A DNA stretch of 64,000 bases from Peiella sedimenti (GTDB lineage: Bacteria; Pseudomonadota; Alphaproteobacteria; Caulobacterales; Caulobacteraceae): assembly GCF_030504955.1 (NCBI RefSeq), contig NZ_JAUKTR010000003.1:124001-188000 (forward strand). The letters run 5' to 3'. Under the pieces are notes generated by a model. That model had not been told where the DNA came from. It did no database searches and was given only the letters and a program-made list of their open reading frames with translations. Positions 38,954-49,804 of this stretch are shown piece by piece. Numbering within the stretch: position 1 is the first letter of the stretch; each line of letters begins with the position of its first letter. The translations under genes were made by a program, and so were the position numbers.

Positions 38954-39571
38954 ATGTACCCGCTCACGCCGCTGCCCTACGCCCACGACGCCCTTGAGCC
39001 GGTGATCTCCAAAACCACGCTCGAGACCCACCACGGCAAGCACCACGCCAAGTACGTCGAGGTGCTGAACCAGCTTGTCGGCGACGAGGAGAGCCGGCCC
39101 CTTGAGGACGTGGTCCGCTCGGCCGAACCTGGCTCCAAGCTGTTCAACAACGCAGGCCAGGCCTGGAACCACGGCTTCTTCTGGCAGTGCATGAAGCCGG
39201 GCGGCTCCAAGCCCTCGGGCGAGCTGAAGGATGTGATCGCCTCCAGCTTCGGGGGGCTGGATCAATTCCGCGAAGCCTTCATCACCGAGGGCGCGACCCA
39301 CTTCGCCTCGGGCTGGGCCTGGCTGGTGCGCGAGGGCGGCGGCCTGAAGGTGATCTCCACCCATGACGCCGACACAGCCATCACCCGGCCCCAGTGCGCG
39401 CCGCTGCTGGTCTGCGACGTGTGGGAGCACGCCTACTACCTGGATTTCAAGAACGATCGGAAAGGCTTCCTCGATGCCTGGTTCGACCAGCTGGTGAACT
39501 GGGACTTCGTGGCCGAGCGGCTGGCCGCCGCCGAGGCGGGCGAGCCGGGCTGGCGGTACCCGCAGGCGTAG
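38954..39571 (+). CDS. sodB: Superoxide dismutase, Fe/Mn type
   Basis: 205 residues. Metal ligands sit in the standard motifs: first His near ETHHGKHHAKYVEVLNQL, second in NNAGQAWNHGFFWQCMKPGG, and the Asp/His pair in VCDVWEHAYYLDFKNDRKG. Disproportionates superoxide in the cytoplasm. The NHGFFW segment resembles iron-type enzymes, but iron and manganese forms cannot be told apart with certainty from sequence alone. GGAGG precedes the start at usual spacing. Confidence 0.95.
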   Translation: MYPLTPLPYAHDALEPVISKTTLETHHGKHHAKYVEVLNQLVGDEESRPLEDVVRSAEPGSKLFNNAGQAWNHGFFWQCMKPGGSKPSGELKDVIASSFGGLDQFREAFITEGATHFASGWAWLVREGGGLKVISTHDADTAITRPQCAPLLVCDVWEHAYYLDFKNDRKGFLDAWFDQLVNWDFVAERLAAAEAGEPGWRYPQA

Positions 39572-39889
39572 TAGGCGGGCGGCCTGCTTATCCAGCGCCG
39601 CCGGTCGTCGTAGGCTCTTGCGGCTAGGGTCTTTCACATCGTCGGTTCATCCGGACGCTTCGGACGCTTCGGACGCTTCGGACGCTTCGGACGGTATTTT
39701 TTGAGTCCGAACCGTCCGGACAGCCGCGGCCAACGCCCCTTCGCCCCTCGCGGGAGGCGCCCCGCAGGCGCTGCATCAGGGCGCGCGATTGAGCGCCAAG
39801 CGGAACCGCCACGGGCAGGCGGCGTTCATCAGGGGCAGCGACATGGTGTCGCGGCAAGGACTGAAAGACCTCTGGAGGAGACCCGCAAC
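39572..39889. other. 318-base gap with a small tandem repeat
   Basis: Between sodB and the DUF1328 gene. Apart from the 9-bp tandem repeat at 39652-39694 and a hairpin-like pair CGGACGGT (39688-39695) and ACCGTCCG (39711-39718), which has a 15-base loop with an internal T6 run, nothing is seen. Frames crossing it show no coding features. Confidence 0.6.
39652..39694. repeat. 9-bp tandem repeat, four full copies plus a partial
   Basis: Four perfect copies of CGGACGCTT (39652-39687) followed by a partial CGGACGG. It is directly adjacent to a T-rich loop hairpin. It lies in a non-coding gap. Confidence 0.9.
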
Positions 39890-40063
39890 ATGCTGCGTTG
39901 GGCTTTGATTTTCCTGGTGGTCGCCCTCGTGGCCGCGGTGCTCGGCTTCGGCGGCATCGCCGGTGGCGCGATGGATATCGCCAAGATTCTGTTCTTCGTC
40001 TTCCTGGTCCTGTTCGTCGTCTCGCTGGTGGCGGGCGCGTTCAGGGGGCGAAAGCCGCTCTAG
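39890..40063 (+). CDS. DUF1328 small membrane protein
   Basis: 57 residues from the ATG at 39890 with GGAGGAG upstream; upstream in-frame codons are not conserved. Two hydrophobic helices ([20 protein letters not shown] and [19 protein letters not shown]) joined by a short MDIAK loop, ending RGRKPL, exactly the DUF1328/YtjA pattern. Widespread in alphaproteobacteria and often stress-induced; function unknown. Confidence 0.9.
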   Translation: MLRWALIFLVVALVAAVLGFGGIAGGAMDIAKILFFVFLVLFVVSLVAGAFRGRKPL

Positions 40064-40122
40064 CGGCAGGGCCATCAGGATCCGAATGGAAGCCGCGGCG
40101 CCTCATGGGCGTCGCGGTTTTT

Positions 40123-40551
40123 CTATGCGGTGGTGATGATCCCGTCCTTTACCTCGACCGGCCAGGGCGTCAGCGAGCGCCCGGCGCAGGGCCCGCCGAC
40201 GCACAGCCCGTCCTCGGGCCGGAACAGGGCGCCGTGCCAGTCGCACAGGATCAGGGCGCCGTCCTCGGTCAGGTAGCGGTCAAGTTCCTGGGCCAGCGGA
40301 AAGCCCGCGTGCGGGCAGCGGTCCACATAGCCGTGCACGGCCCCGTCCTTGCGCACCACGAAGCCGTGGAAGAAGGCCTCGCCGATCTGCAGGACGAAGT
40401 TTCGAGCGCCGGGTTCGCCGAGGGCCTCCAGCCGGCACAGCGGGACCCCTGGCGGCGTCTTCCACACGCGTGGCCGGACGGGGGTATAGTGCTCCACATC
40501 GTCCGCGACGGGCGGCTCAAGACCGGTCTCGTCCGGCTCGCCTTCGATCAC
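40123..40551 (-). CDS. Rieske-type [2Fe-2S] protein, nitrite-reductase small-subunit-like
   Basis: 142 residues from a GTG at 40549-40551 whose TG overlaps the gpsA stop codon. The Rieske cluster ligands are intact: [10 protein letters not shown] (C-x-H) and [16 protein letters not shown] (C-x2-H), with the [19 protein letters not shown] tail typical of the compact ferredoxin-like group. No signal peptide or membrane helix, so it is a soluble electron carrier or subunit. Partner enzyme not in view. It is the third gene of a tsaD-gpsA-Rieske string joined by 4-base overlaps. Confidence 0.85.
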   Translation of the reverse strand: MIEGEPDETGLEPPVADDVEHYTPVRPRVWKTPPGVPLCRLEALGEPGARNFVLQIGEAFFHGFVVRKDGAVHGYVDRCPHAGFPLAQELDRYLTEDGALILCDWHGALFRPEDGLCVGGPCAGRSLTPWPVEVKDGIITTA

Positions 40552-41552
40552 GCCTCGCGCTCGCTCTTGAGCGGCCGATTGAGCAGGCCTTCGATCACCG
40601 TGTCGACGCCGGCCTCGCCCGACAGGATGGCGGCCACGCCTTCGCAGATGGGGGTCTCGACGCCCAGACGTCGCGCCAGGTCGCGCACGGCGGGCGCGCT
40701 TTCCACGCCTTCGGCCACGGAGCGCTTGCCTGAGAGGGCCTGCTCCAGGCTCTGGCCCTGGCCCAGGGCCAGGCCGACGCTCATGTTGCGCGACTGGGGC
40801 GAGGAGCAGGTCAAAACCAGGTCGCCCAGGCCGCACAGCCCCGCCACGGTCTCGGCCTTGCCGCCCAGGGCCACGGCGAACCGGGTCATCTCCGAAAAGC
40901 CCCGCGTGATCAGGGCCGCATGGGCGCTGCGGCCCAGGCCCCGGCCCTCCGAGATGCCGCAGGCGATGGCCAGAACGTTCTTCAGGGCGCCGCCCGCCTC
41001 GGCCCCGATCAGGTCGTCAGCCAAGTAAGGCCGAAACAGGCTGTTGGCCAGCGCCTGAGCCAGTTCGCCCGCCAGCGTCTGGTCCTCGCAGGCCAGGGTG
41101 ACGGCGGTGGGCAGTCCGCGCGCCACCTCGCCGGCGAAGGAAGGGCCCGACAGCACCGCCGCCCGCGCCTCCGGCAGGGTCTCGGCCAGCACCTCGGTCA
41201 TCAGCTTCAGCGAGCCGCGCTCGATCCCCTTGGAACACAGAACCACCGGCAGGCCCGGCCGCGCGTACGGGGCGAACGCCGTCAGGGTCGAGCGCACGTG
41301 CTGGGCCGGCGGCACGGCGAGGACGATGTCGCAGTGGGCCAGGCCCGACAGCTCGGCCGTGATCTCGATGGCGGGGTCCAGGCGAACCCCTGGAAGGAAG
41401 GCCTCGTTGACGCCGCGCGTGCCGATGGATTCGACCACCTCGGGCTCCCGCGCCTGTAGCGTGGTCTTCAGGCCCGAGCGGGCGCAGACCTGGGCCAGGG
41501 CCGTGCCCCAGGCGCCTGCGCCGATGACGCCTGCCGTGCGGATCTGGGTCAT
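40548..41552 (-). CDS. gpsA: Glycerol-3-phosphate dehydrogenase [NAD(P)+]
   Basis: 334 residues. N-terminal Rossmann motif [18 protein letters not shown], the [18 protein letters not shown] and [20 protein letters not shown] motifs, and the C-terminal [20 protein letters not shown] region are all conserved. It reduces dihydroxyacetone phosphate to sn-glycerol-3-phosphate for phospholipid synthesis. Starts in a 4-base overlap with the tsaD stop and ends in one with the Rieske GTG. Confidence 0.96.
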   Translation of the reverse strand: MTQIRTAGVIGAGAWGTALAQVCARSGLKTTLQAREPEVVESIGTRGVNEAFLPGVRLDPAIEITAELSGLAHCDIVLAVPPAQHVRSTLTAFAPYARPGLPVVLCSKGIERGSLKLMTEVLAETLPEARAAVLSGPSFAGEVARGLPTAVTLACEDQTLAGELAQALANSLFRPYLADDLIGAEAGGALKNVLAIACGISEGRGLGRSAHAALITRGFSEMTRFAVALGGKAETVAGLCGLGDLVLTCSSPQSRNMSVGLALGQGQSLEQALSGKRSVAEGVESAPAVRDLARRLGVETPICEGVAAILSGEAGVDTVIEGLLNRPLKSEREA

Positions 41553-42664
41553 GCCTTGGCTCCCTTGCGGCCGGTGGACATCAGCGGCGAGGCGGCGGCG
41601 GTCGCCTCGTCCAGCGGCCAGCGCGGCCGTGCGGCCGCATCCAAGCCTGAAGTCATCCCCAGCGCCAGACGTTCCGCCCCGGCCAGGGCGATCATCGCCG
41701 CGTTGTCGGTGCAGTAGGCCAGGGGAGGGGCCAGGAACGTGAAGCCATGCTGATCCGCCGTCGCCTTCAGCCGCTCACGCACCAGGGCGTTGGCGGCCAC
41801 GCCCCCGGCCACCACGAACAGCCGGGCCTCGTGGGCCTGCGCAAAGCTCCGCATCGCGACGCTCGTCCGTTCCGCCAGTTGGGCGGCGATGGCGGCCTGG
41901 ACGGCGGCGGCCAGGTCGGCGCGATCCTGATCCGTCTCGCAGGTTTCGGCCAGCCGCGCGGCGGCGGTCTTCAGCCCCGAGAAGGAGAAGTCGCAACCCT
42001 TATGACCCGCCAGCATCCGGGGCAGGGTGAAGCGCGCCGCATCACCGCCCCTGGCCAGCCGCTCCAGTTCCGGCCCGCCCGGATAGGGCAGCCCCAGGGT
42101 CTTGGCGATCTTGTCAAAGGCCTCGCCGGCCGCATCGTCCAGCGTCGAGCCCAGGCGCTTGCAGAGGCCCACGCCCTCGACGCTCAGCAGCTGGCAGTGA
42201 CCGCCGGACACCAGCAGCAGCAGGAAGGGGTAGGGCGCGGGCGCTGTCAGCCGGGCCGATACGGCGTGCCCTTCAAGATGGTTGACCGCCACCAGCGGCA
42301 GCCCTCGCGCCAGGGCGAAGGCCTTGGCGAAGGACAGGCCCACCATGACGCCACCGATCAGGCCGGGCCCCGCTGTGGCGGCGACGCCGTCCAGCGCCTC
42401 GGGGCCGACCCCCGCCTCAGTCAGGGCGCGCGCGGCGATGGCGTCGATGCGCTCCACATGGCTGCGGGCGGCGATCTCGGGCACCACCCCGCCGAAGGGC
42501 CGATGCGCCTCGTGCTGGCTGGCGACGATGGAGGACAGCACCTCAGCTCGCCCGTCAGGGTCCAACCGCACGACGGCCGCCGCCGTCTCGTCGCAGCTGG
42601 TCTCCAGCCCCAGCACGGTCAGGGACCGGCTTTCTTGGGGCCGGTTTGCCGGGGGCGCGGGCAT
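41549..42664 (-). CDS. tsaD: tRNA N6-adenosine threonylcarbamoyltransferase
   Basis: 371 residues from the ATG at 42662-42664. N-terminal ASKHA motif [16 protein letters not shown], the metal-binding [12 protein letters not shown] (HxEGH), and [21 protein letters not shown] are all present, matching Kae1/TsaD. With TsaB/E it makes the universal t6A37 modification of ANN-reading tRNAs. Divergent from hemC across a 44-base gap, the usual order in alphaproteobacteria. Confidence 0.96.
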   Translation of the reverse strand: MPAPPANRPQESRSLTVLGLETSCDETAAAVVRLDPDGRAEVLSSIVASQHEAHRPFGGVVPEIAARSHVERIDAIAARALTEAGVGPEALDGVAATAGPGLIGGVMVGLSFAKAFALARGLPLVAVNHLEGHAVSARLTAPAPYPFLLLLVSGGHCQLLSVEGVGLCKRLGSTLDDAAGEAFDKIAKTLGLPYPGGPELERLARGGDAARFTLPRMLAGHKGCDFSFSGLKTAAARLAETCETDQDRADLAAAVQAAIAAQLAERTSVAMRSFAQAHEARLFVVAGGVAANALVRERLKATADQHGFTFLAPPLAYCTDNAAMIALAGAERLALGMTSGLDAAARPRWPLDEATAAASPLMSTGRKGAKA

Positions 42665-42708
42665 GGGATAGTCGGACGGTCCTTGCACGCCCGCTCGGTA
42701 GTCCGCAG

Positions 42709-43656
42709 ATGGACCCCATGCAACCGCTCGTCCGCATCGGCACCCGCCGCTCCCTTCTCGCCCTTACCCAGTCCGGCTGGGTCCAGCGCCAGGTAGCCGC
42801 CGCCCTTGGGGCCGCGCCTGAGCAGGCGGATGAGGTCGCGCCCCTGGTCGAGATCGTGACCACCGGCGATCGCCAGTTGTCCGGACCGCTGACGGACCTG
42901 GGCGGCAAGGCCCTCTTCACCAAGGAGATCGAGGAGGCCCTGCTGGAGGGCCGTATCGACATGGCCGTCCACTCCATGAAGGACGTGCCCGCCGGCCAGC
43001 CCGAGGGGTTGGTCATCGCCGCCGTGCCTGTGCGCGAGGACCCGCGCGACGCCTTCGTCTCCCTGGATTGGGACCGGCTCGAGGATCTGCCTGAGGGCGC
43101 GCGTCTGGGCACCGCCAGCCTCAGGCGCAAGGCCCAGGCCCTGGCTGTTCGGCCTGACCTCGACGTGCAGCTGTTGCGGGGCAACGTCGACACCCGCCTG
43201 AGAAAGCTGAACGAGGGCGAGTTTGACGCCATCCTTCTGGCGGCGGCCGGTCTGAACCGGCTGGGCCGTTCCGAGGTGATCCGCAGCCTGATCGACCCCC
43301 TCGCCAATCCGCCGGCGCCGGGACAGGGCGCCCTCGCGCTGCAGACCCGTCTTGAGCTGGCCGACGCGCCCTGGTTGAAGGTCCTGCACCACGGGCCCAC
43401 CGAGATCGCCGTGGCCGCCGAGCGCGGCGCGCTCGAGGCGCTGGAGGGGAACTGCCGCACGGCCATCGGCGCTCATGCCCGGCTCGACGGCAGCCGTTTG
43501 CGCCTGACCGTCGAGGCGCTGGCCCCGGACGGCTCGGCCCGCTGGCGGGCGGAGGGCGAGACCAGCGAGTCTGATTCCGGGCAGGCCTTCGCCTTCGGCC
43601 GCGAACTGGGTCTTGAAGTGAAGGGGCTCGCGGGCGACCGCCTGAACCTGGTGTGA
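42709..43656 (+). CDS. hemC: Hydroxymethylbilane synthase (porphobilinogen deaminase)
   Basis: 315 residues from the ATG at 42709 (one at 42718 also fits; the usual N-terminus PLVRIGTRRSLLALTQSGWV follows both). Catalytic Asp lies in AVHSMKDVPAG, and the cofactor-attachment Cys in LEGNCRTAIGAHARL. Polymerises four porphobilinogens into hydroxymethylbilane in haem synthesis. Overlaps hemD by 4 bases (GTGA). Confidence 0.95.
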   Translation: MDPMQPLVRIGTRRSLLALTQSGWVQRQVAAALGAAPEQADEVAPLVEIVTTGDRQLSGPLTDLGGKALFTKEIEEALLEGRIDMAVHSMKDVPAGQPEGLVIAAVPVREDPRDAFVSLDWDRLEDLPEGARLGTASLRRKAQALAVRPDLDVQLLRGNVDTRLRKLNEGEFDAILLAAAGLNRLGRSEVIRSLIDPLANPPAPGQGALALQTRLELADAPWLKVLHHGPTEIAVAAERGALEALEGNCRTAIGAHARLDGSRLRLTVEALAPDGSARWRAEGETSESDSGQAFAFGRELGLEVKGLAGDRLNLV

Positions 43657-44369
43657 CCCGGCCTCTGGTCTGGGTGACGCGGACTGAGCCCGGCGCCGCG
43701 CGCACGGCGGCCCGTCTGGAAGCGGCTGGGCTCCATCCGCTGGTCGATCCCCTGCTGGCCGTGGAGCCGTTGATCCCTCAGGCGGACCTTAGCGGGGTCA
43801 GCGCCCTAGCCCTGACCAGCGGACATGCCGTTTCCTTCGCCGCCGCCCTGCCCGGCGCGCGGGACCTGCCGGTCTACTGCGTGGGCGACTCGACGTCTCA
43901 GGCTGCGCGGATCGCGGGCCTCGCCAACGTTCATTCCGCCAACGGAGACGTTCACGCCCTTGCTGCGCTGATCGCTGACCGCCACCGTCCGGTTTCGGGC
44001 AAGGTCCTGCACCTCGGCGCCGAGACCCTGGCCGGCGATCTTGTCGCCCTGCTGGCGGCGCGCGGCGTCCCGGCCCGCTACGCCGCCGTCTATCGCACGG
44101 TGGACCGCCCGGGGCCCGCCGGGCTGGCCGCTCTGTCGGAGGGCCGTCTATCCGCCGTGCTCATCCATTCGGCCCGAGCCGCCGAAGCTCTGCTCGGCCA
44201 GGCGGATCATCGGGCTTTGGAGCGGGCTCACCTGCTGGGGATCTCGGAAGCCGCCGCCCACCCACTCGCGGGGGCGGGTCTCAGTCCCGCCTGGGCCGAC
44301 GCGCCGACCGAGCCTGCGCTGCTTGAGACCCTTCAGCGCCGTCTTGGCAACAAAGCCGAGGGCGGCTAA
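43653..44369 (+). CDS. hemD: Uroporphyrinogen-III synthase
   Basis: 238 residues from a GTG start overlapping the hemC stop. The protein is poorly conserved as usual, but shows the HemD shape: two Rossmann-like lobes with VTRTEPGAARTAARLEAAGL at the start, SALALTSGHAVSFAAALPG, YCVGDSTSQAARIAGL, and VLIHSARAAEALLGQADH. Position right after hemC makes the call secure. Cyclises hydroxymethylbilane to uroporphyrinogen III. Confidence 0.9.
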   Translation: MTRPLVWVTRTEPGAARTAARLEAAGLHPLVDPLLAVEPLIPQADLSGVSALALTSGHAVSFAAALPGARDLPVYCVGDSTSQAARIAGLANVHSANGDVHALAALIADRHRPVSGKVLHLGAETLAGDLVALLAARGVPARYAAVYRTVDRPGPAGLAALSEGRLSAVLIHSARAAEALLGQADHRALERAHLLGISEAAAHPLAGAGLSPAWADAPTEPALLETLQRRLGNKAEGG

Positions 44370-44412
44370 AGAGGCCGCCACTTGCGTTCCGGCCCCCGCG
44401 GCCGGGCCGTGG

Positions 44413-44488
44413 GCCGCCTTAGCTCAGCCGGTAGAGCGGCGCATTCGTAATGCGTAGGTCAGGTGTTCGAGTCACCTAGGCGGCACCA
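44413..44488 (+). tRNA. tRNA-Thr(CGT)
   Basis: Acceptor GCCGCCT/AGGCGGC, D arm GCTCAGCCGGTAGAGC, anticodon loop TTCGTAA with anticodon CGT, T arm around TTCGAGT, discriminator A and encoded CCA (44486-44488). An imperfect 10-bp hairpin (44515-44544) without a T-run follows. Confidence 0.95.
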
Positions 44489-44669
44489 CCCCCATCCCCA
44501 CCATGAAAGCGCGGGTCAGGGCGCGCGTATTCCTCGCGCCTGACGCGAGAGAAGTCCGGCGGCCGCGTCGCAACTGCACCCGCTAGAGCGGGGCCGGCGC
44601 TGTGGTCCGGGAGGCTGGCGCGACGATCCGACGGCCACGAGGCCAGGCCGCCGCGCCTCTAGCCCGAGA

Positions 44670-45179
44670 TTAGCCCTGGCTGGCGCTTGAGCCCATCACC
44701 CGGGCCTTCTGCACATCCCAATAGGCGGCCCCATCGTCCGGCTTGAACATGGTCCGGGGGCGGCCCTCGCTGTTGGCGACGGCGAAGGTGTTGGTGGCTG
44801 GGTGATAGAAGAGCCGATCACCATTGCTGCGCTGGAGGATCTCCGTACCCGCGGGCGGCCGGCTGATGAAGGTGTTGGCCTTGCGCGCGAAGTCCTCGAC
44901 CGACGTGGCGTCGAAGTCGCGGCCGTTACGTTCAAAGGCCCGCTCCGCGTTTTCCTGCGGCGTGCCGCGCCGGCTCTCGGCCCAGGCGATAGAGGCTTCG
45001 GCCGAGCCGCCCACAACCGCTTCGGCCGCGGTCTCCGCCGCCTCGCCCGCCTGCTCCAGCACCTGGTCGCCACGGTCGCGCGACTCGACCGCCGAGGGGC
45101 CGTTGTCGCAGGCCGCCAGAGCCGCGCTCAGGCTCAAGATCGCCGCCAGGGCGACGCCGCCCACCATTCGCTTGTTCAT
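44670..45179 (-). CDS. Lipoprotein with a possible toxin-like (BECR-type) C-terminal domain
   Basis: 169 residues, strong Shine-Dalgarno GGGAGGTCAGG before the ATG. Signal peptide with lipobox (LSLSAALAACDNG). After a helical Ala/Glu stretch, the C-terminal about 65 residues contain GDRLFYHPATNTFAVANSEG and RPRTMFKPDDGAAYWDVQK. This spacing of a Tyr-His-Pro strand, TNTFAV and FKPDDGxxYW resembles C-terminal nuclease/toxin domains of the BECR fold found in polymorphic toxins, which is my recollection and not a search. A GTTC-N7-GTTC element lies 59-73 bases upstream. It might equally be an uncharacterised lipoprotein with no nuclease activity. Confidence 0.6.
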   Translation of the reverse strand: MNKRMVGGVALAAILSLSAALAACDNGPSAVESRDRGDQVLEQAGEAAETAAEAVVGGSAEASIAWAESRRGTPQENAERAFERNGRDFDATSVEDFARKANTFISRPPAGTEILQRSNGDRLFYHPATNTFAVANSEGRPRTMFKPDDGAAYWDVQKARVMGSSASQG

Positions 45180-45237
45180 CCTGACCTCCCTTTTCCCTCA
45201 CTCGAGGGCCCGAAAGAACGTTACTCCTCGAACGCGC

Positions 45238-45252
45238 GTTCTTGCAATGTTC
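45238..45252. promoter_or_regulatory. Candidate LexA (SOS) box, GTTC-N7-GTTC
   Basis: GTTC (45238-45241), seven bases TTGCAAT, GTTC (45249-45252). This is the alphaproteobacterial LexA-binding consensus. It sits in the 131-base divergent gap between the lipoprotein gene (59 bases from its start) and coaBC (59 bases from its start). It adjoins a palindrome GAACGCGCGTTC (45230-45241) and, on the minus strand, a TTGACC -35-like hexamer at 45259-45264. A single eight-base match is expected by chance about once or twice per 64 kb, so position is the main argument. Confidence 0.45.
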
Positions 45253-45310
45253 TTTTTTGGTCAAGCTTGTCCGGCTTCGCCCGGCGCGTGAGGCCTGCTA
45301 GAGCGGCGGC

Positions 45311-46531
45311 ATGGCATCTTCGGACAACAGCCCGGTCCGCCGCGTCCTGCTGATCGTGGGGGGCGGCGTGGCCGCCTACAAGACGCTCGAGCTGGTGCGC
45401 GGCCTAAGAAAGGTCGGGGTCGAGGTGCGCGCCATCCTGACCGAAGGTGGAGCCGCCTTTGTCACGCCCCTGTCGCTGGCGGCCCTGTCGGGAAACCCGG
45501 TTCACACGGAGCTGCTGTCGCTGACGGACGAGGCGGAGATGGGCCATATCGAGCTGTCGCGATGGGCCGATCTGGTGGTCGTCGCGCCGGCCACCGCCAA
45601 TCTGATGGCGCGGGCGGCGAACGGGCTGGCCGACGATCTGGCGACGACGGCGCTGCTGGCCACGGACAAGCCGGTCATGATGGCGCCGGCCATGAACGTG
45701 CGCATGTGGGAGCACCCCGCCACGCGGCGCAACCTCGATCTGCTGAAGGCGGACGGCGTGCGCTTCGTTGGACCGGACGAGGGGGAGATGGCTTGCGGAG
45801 AGTACGGTCCTGGCCGCCTGGCCGAGCCTGAGGCTATCCTCTCGGCCATTCTTAAGTTCGACAGACCGGGCCAGACCTTGGCCGGCCGCCGCGCCCTGGT
45901 CACGGCCGGCCCGACCTTCGAGGCGCTGGACCCGGTGCGGGGTCTGACCAATCGTTCCAGCGGCAAGCAGGGTTACGCCATCGCCGCCGCCCTGGCGGCG
46001 CGTGGCGCGGCGGTGACGCTGGTGTCCGGTCCCACGGCGCTTGACCCGCCGACAGGCGTGCAAACGATTGCCGTCGAGAGCGCCGAGGACATGGCCCGCG
46101 CCTGCGAGGCGGCTGGACGGGTCGATGTGGCCGTCCTGGCCGCCGCCGTGGGCGACTGGCGCGCCGAGGCCGTGGCCCCCGGCAAGCTCAAGAAATCCGA
46201 GGGTCAGGACCGGCTGACCCTGACCCTGGTGAGGACGCCGGACATTCTGGCGAGATTGTCACAGCCGGGACCGAACCGTCCGCGTCTGGTCGTGGGCTTC
46301 GCCGCCGAAACGGACGGCCTGCTGGAGAACGCGCGCGACAAGCGCCTGCGCAAGGATTGCGACTGGATCCTCGCTAACGACGTCTCGGAGGGCCGTGTGT
46401 TCGGGCAGGACGGCAACGCAGTGACCCTGATCACCGCCGAACGCGAGGAGGCTTGGCCTTCTCTTTCAAAGGCCGAGGTGGCGGCGCGTCTGGCGGACCG
46501 TATCGCTCAACATCTGAACGGAGCCGACTGA
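45311..46531 (+). CDS. coaBC: Bifunctional phosphopantothenoylcysteine decarboxylase / phosphopantothenate-cysteine ligase
   Basis: 406 residues. N-terminal CoaC flavoprotein (about 1-185): IVGGGVAAYKTLELVRGLRK, the PAMNVRMWEHPATRRN motif and the active Cys in MACGEYGPGRLAEP. C-terminal CoaB (about 190-400): TAGPTFEALDPVRGLTNRSS with the dimer/substrate loop, and a GKLKKSEGQDRL lysine. Carries out two successive steps of coenzyme A synthesis. The dut gene starts one base after its stop codon, a conserved pairing. Confidence 0.95.
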   Translation: MASSDNSPVRRVLLIVGGGVAAYKTLELVRGLRKVGVEVRAILTEGGAAFVTPLSLAALSGNPVHTELLSLTDEAEMGHIELSRWADLVVVAPATANLMARAANGLADDLATTALLATDKPVMMAPAMNVRMWEHPATRRNLDLLKADGVRFVGPDEGEMACGEYGPGRLAEPEAILSAILKFDRPGQTLAGRRALVTAGPTFEALDPVRGLTNRSSGKQGYAIAAALAARGAAVTLVSGPTALDPPTGVQTIAVESAEDMARACEAAGRVDVAVLAAAVGDWRAEAVAPGKLKKSEGQDRLTLTLVRTPDILARLSQPGPNRPRLVVGFAAETDGLLENARDKRLRKDCDWILANDVSEGRVFGQDGNAVTLITAEREEAWPSLSKAEVAARLADRIAQHLNGAD

Positions 46532-46984
46532 ATGAATGTCGCGGTCAAGGTGGTGCGCCTGCCCCACGCCGAGGGCCTGCCCCTGCCGGCATACGAGACC
46601 GATGGTTCAGCGGGCATGGACCTGCGCGCCGCCGTCCCGGAGGATGCGCCCCTTACCCTCATGCCCGGCGACCGGGTGCTCGCGCCGACCGGGCTGAAGA
46701 TCGCTCTGCCGCCAGGCTTCGAGGCGCAGGTGCGGCCCCGCTCGGGCCTCGCCCTGAAACATGGGCTCACCTGCCTGAACAGCCCTGGCACTATCGATTC
46801 CGACTATCGCGGTGAGGTCGGCGTGATCCTCGCCAATCTGGGCCAGGAGCCTTTTGTCGTGCGCAGGGGCGAGCGAATCGCTCAGCTTGTGATCGCCAGG
46901 CATGAGCGCGCGGCCTTCGAGGAGGCGGACGATCTGGACGAGACCCCGCGCGGCGCCGGCGGCTTCGGGTCGACGGGGCGATAG
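46532..46984 (+). CDS. dut: dUTP diphosphatase (dUTPase)
   Basis: 150 residues, the normal trimer-subunit length. Five motifs in order: [55 protein letters not shown] and the C-terminal [11 protein letters not shown] that closes the active site. Hydrolyses dUTP to dUMP, preventing uracil incorporation. Directly follows coaBC; expression should be coupled. Confidence 0.96.
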   Translation: MNVAVKVVRLPHAEGLPLPAYETDGSAGMDLRAAVPEDAPLTLMPGDRVLAPTGLKIALPPGFEAQVRPRSGLALKHGLTCLNSPGTIDSDYRGEVGVILANLGQEPFVVRRGERIAQLVIARHERAAFEEADDLDETPRGAGGFGSTGR

Positions 46985-47056
46985 CCCCGGCAACCCTTCC
47001 TCGAAGAACCGCGTTAGGGTTAAGCTTAAACAGCCACGCTGACGCAGGAGGACGGG

Positions 47057-47419
47057 ATGGAAGGGTTCGTCGATCAGGCGGCCGCCTTTTTCGGAGGGGT
47101 GCTCAATCTGGCCGAGGGCGGCTATCAGGGCGTCAACCAGGTCCTGGGACTGATCATCGCGGCCGTCGCGGCTCTGCTGATGAGCGGCTGGAAACGCTTG
47201 TGGGCGATGGCGCTCGGCGCGGCCCTGGTCCACACCCTGGTCAACCTGCTGCTGCCCGTGCTCGACGGCGGCGCGCTTCAGCTGCCGAACGTGTTCGACG
47301 TGACCACCTGGATGAGCCTCGTGGCCCTGTTCCTCGGCTACGCGGTGGTCATCGCCATCTTCTATCTAGTGAAGTCAGCTTTGACCGGTGGCGGCAAGGC
47401 GCACAGCCACGCCCACTGA
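47057..47419 (+). CDS. Small integral membrane protein of unknown function
   Basis: 120 residues. An amphipathic N-terminal part is followed by three hydrophobic stretches (VLGLIIAAVAALLMSG, WAMALGAALVHTLVNLLL, WMSLVALFLGYAVVIAIFYL) and a His-rich tail GGGKAHSHAH. CAGGAGGACG precedes the start. No family recognised. Ends 15 bases from a convergent zinc-ribbon gene. Confidence 0.65.
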   Translation: MEGFVDQAAAFFGGVLNLAEGGYQGVNQVLGLIIAAVAALLMSGWKRLWAMALGAALVHTLVNLLLPVLDGGALQLPNVFDVTTWMSLVALFLGYAVVIAIFYLVKSALTGGGKAHSHAH

Positions 47420-47434
47420 GGCGGCGGGCCCGCC

Positions 47435-47752
47435 TCAGTCGAAGATGTCGAAGATGTCGAGGCGCTTGCGCTTCTTGTACCGCTTGTAGTCGTCGTCATC
47501 GCGGTAGCGCGGCGAATAGCCCTGGGGTTGCTGATACTGGGGTTGCTGCGGAGCAGGCGTATAGGTCGGCGCGGCCTGCGGCGCCGGAGCGGCCTGGGCG
47601 CGGCCGTCCTCCGAGGCGGCGGCCATCAGCTTTTCCAGTTCGCCCCGGTCCAGCCACACGCCCCGACAGCTGGGGCACATGTCGAACTGCACGCCGGAGC
47701 GTTCCAGCGTCTGCATAGGTGCGTTGTCGTTGGGGCACATCAATAGGGGCAT
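47435..47752 (-). CDS. Zinc-ribbon protein (zf-TFIIB type)
   Basis: 105 residues. Two cysteine pairs, MCPNDNAPM and DMCPSCRGVWLDRGELEKL, form a zinc ribbon of the zf-TFIIB/COG3809 family common in bacteria. A Pro/Gln-rich linker follows, then a basic stretch (YKRYKKRKR) and a DIFDIFD tail. No signal peptide; a nucleic-acid or protein-binding role is likely but unproved. Confidence 0.85.
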   Translation of the reverse strand: MPLLMCPNDNAPMQTLERSGVQFDMCPSCRGVWLDRGELEKLMAAASEDGRAQAAPAPQAAPTYTPAPQQPQYQQPQGYSPRYRDDDDYKRYKKRKRLDIFDIFD

Positions 47753-47983
47753 GGGCGCGTCTCCGTCAGGTTGAGAAGCGGTCCGACATCACGCGAGGAT
47801 CATTAAACCCGCCGCGCCAGAGGGGCCCGTACCGCAGACTGAAGCTAGGCGCCGGAGCGTCCCCGCGCAAGGCGGCGCCTATGGCGCTTTGGACCTAACC
47901 CCTGTATGAGGCGCGCGCCTTCCCCGAAACCCGCCTGCCGGCGCGGCCCGACCCTTCCGGCCGCCCTATCGTGATATTCGCAA

Positions 47984-49804
<1,821 letters not shown>

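Noticed and set aside
39652-39694. Possible CRISPR array
   Set aside because: The unit is 9 bp with no spacers between copies and no cas genes nearby.
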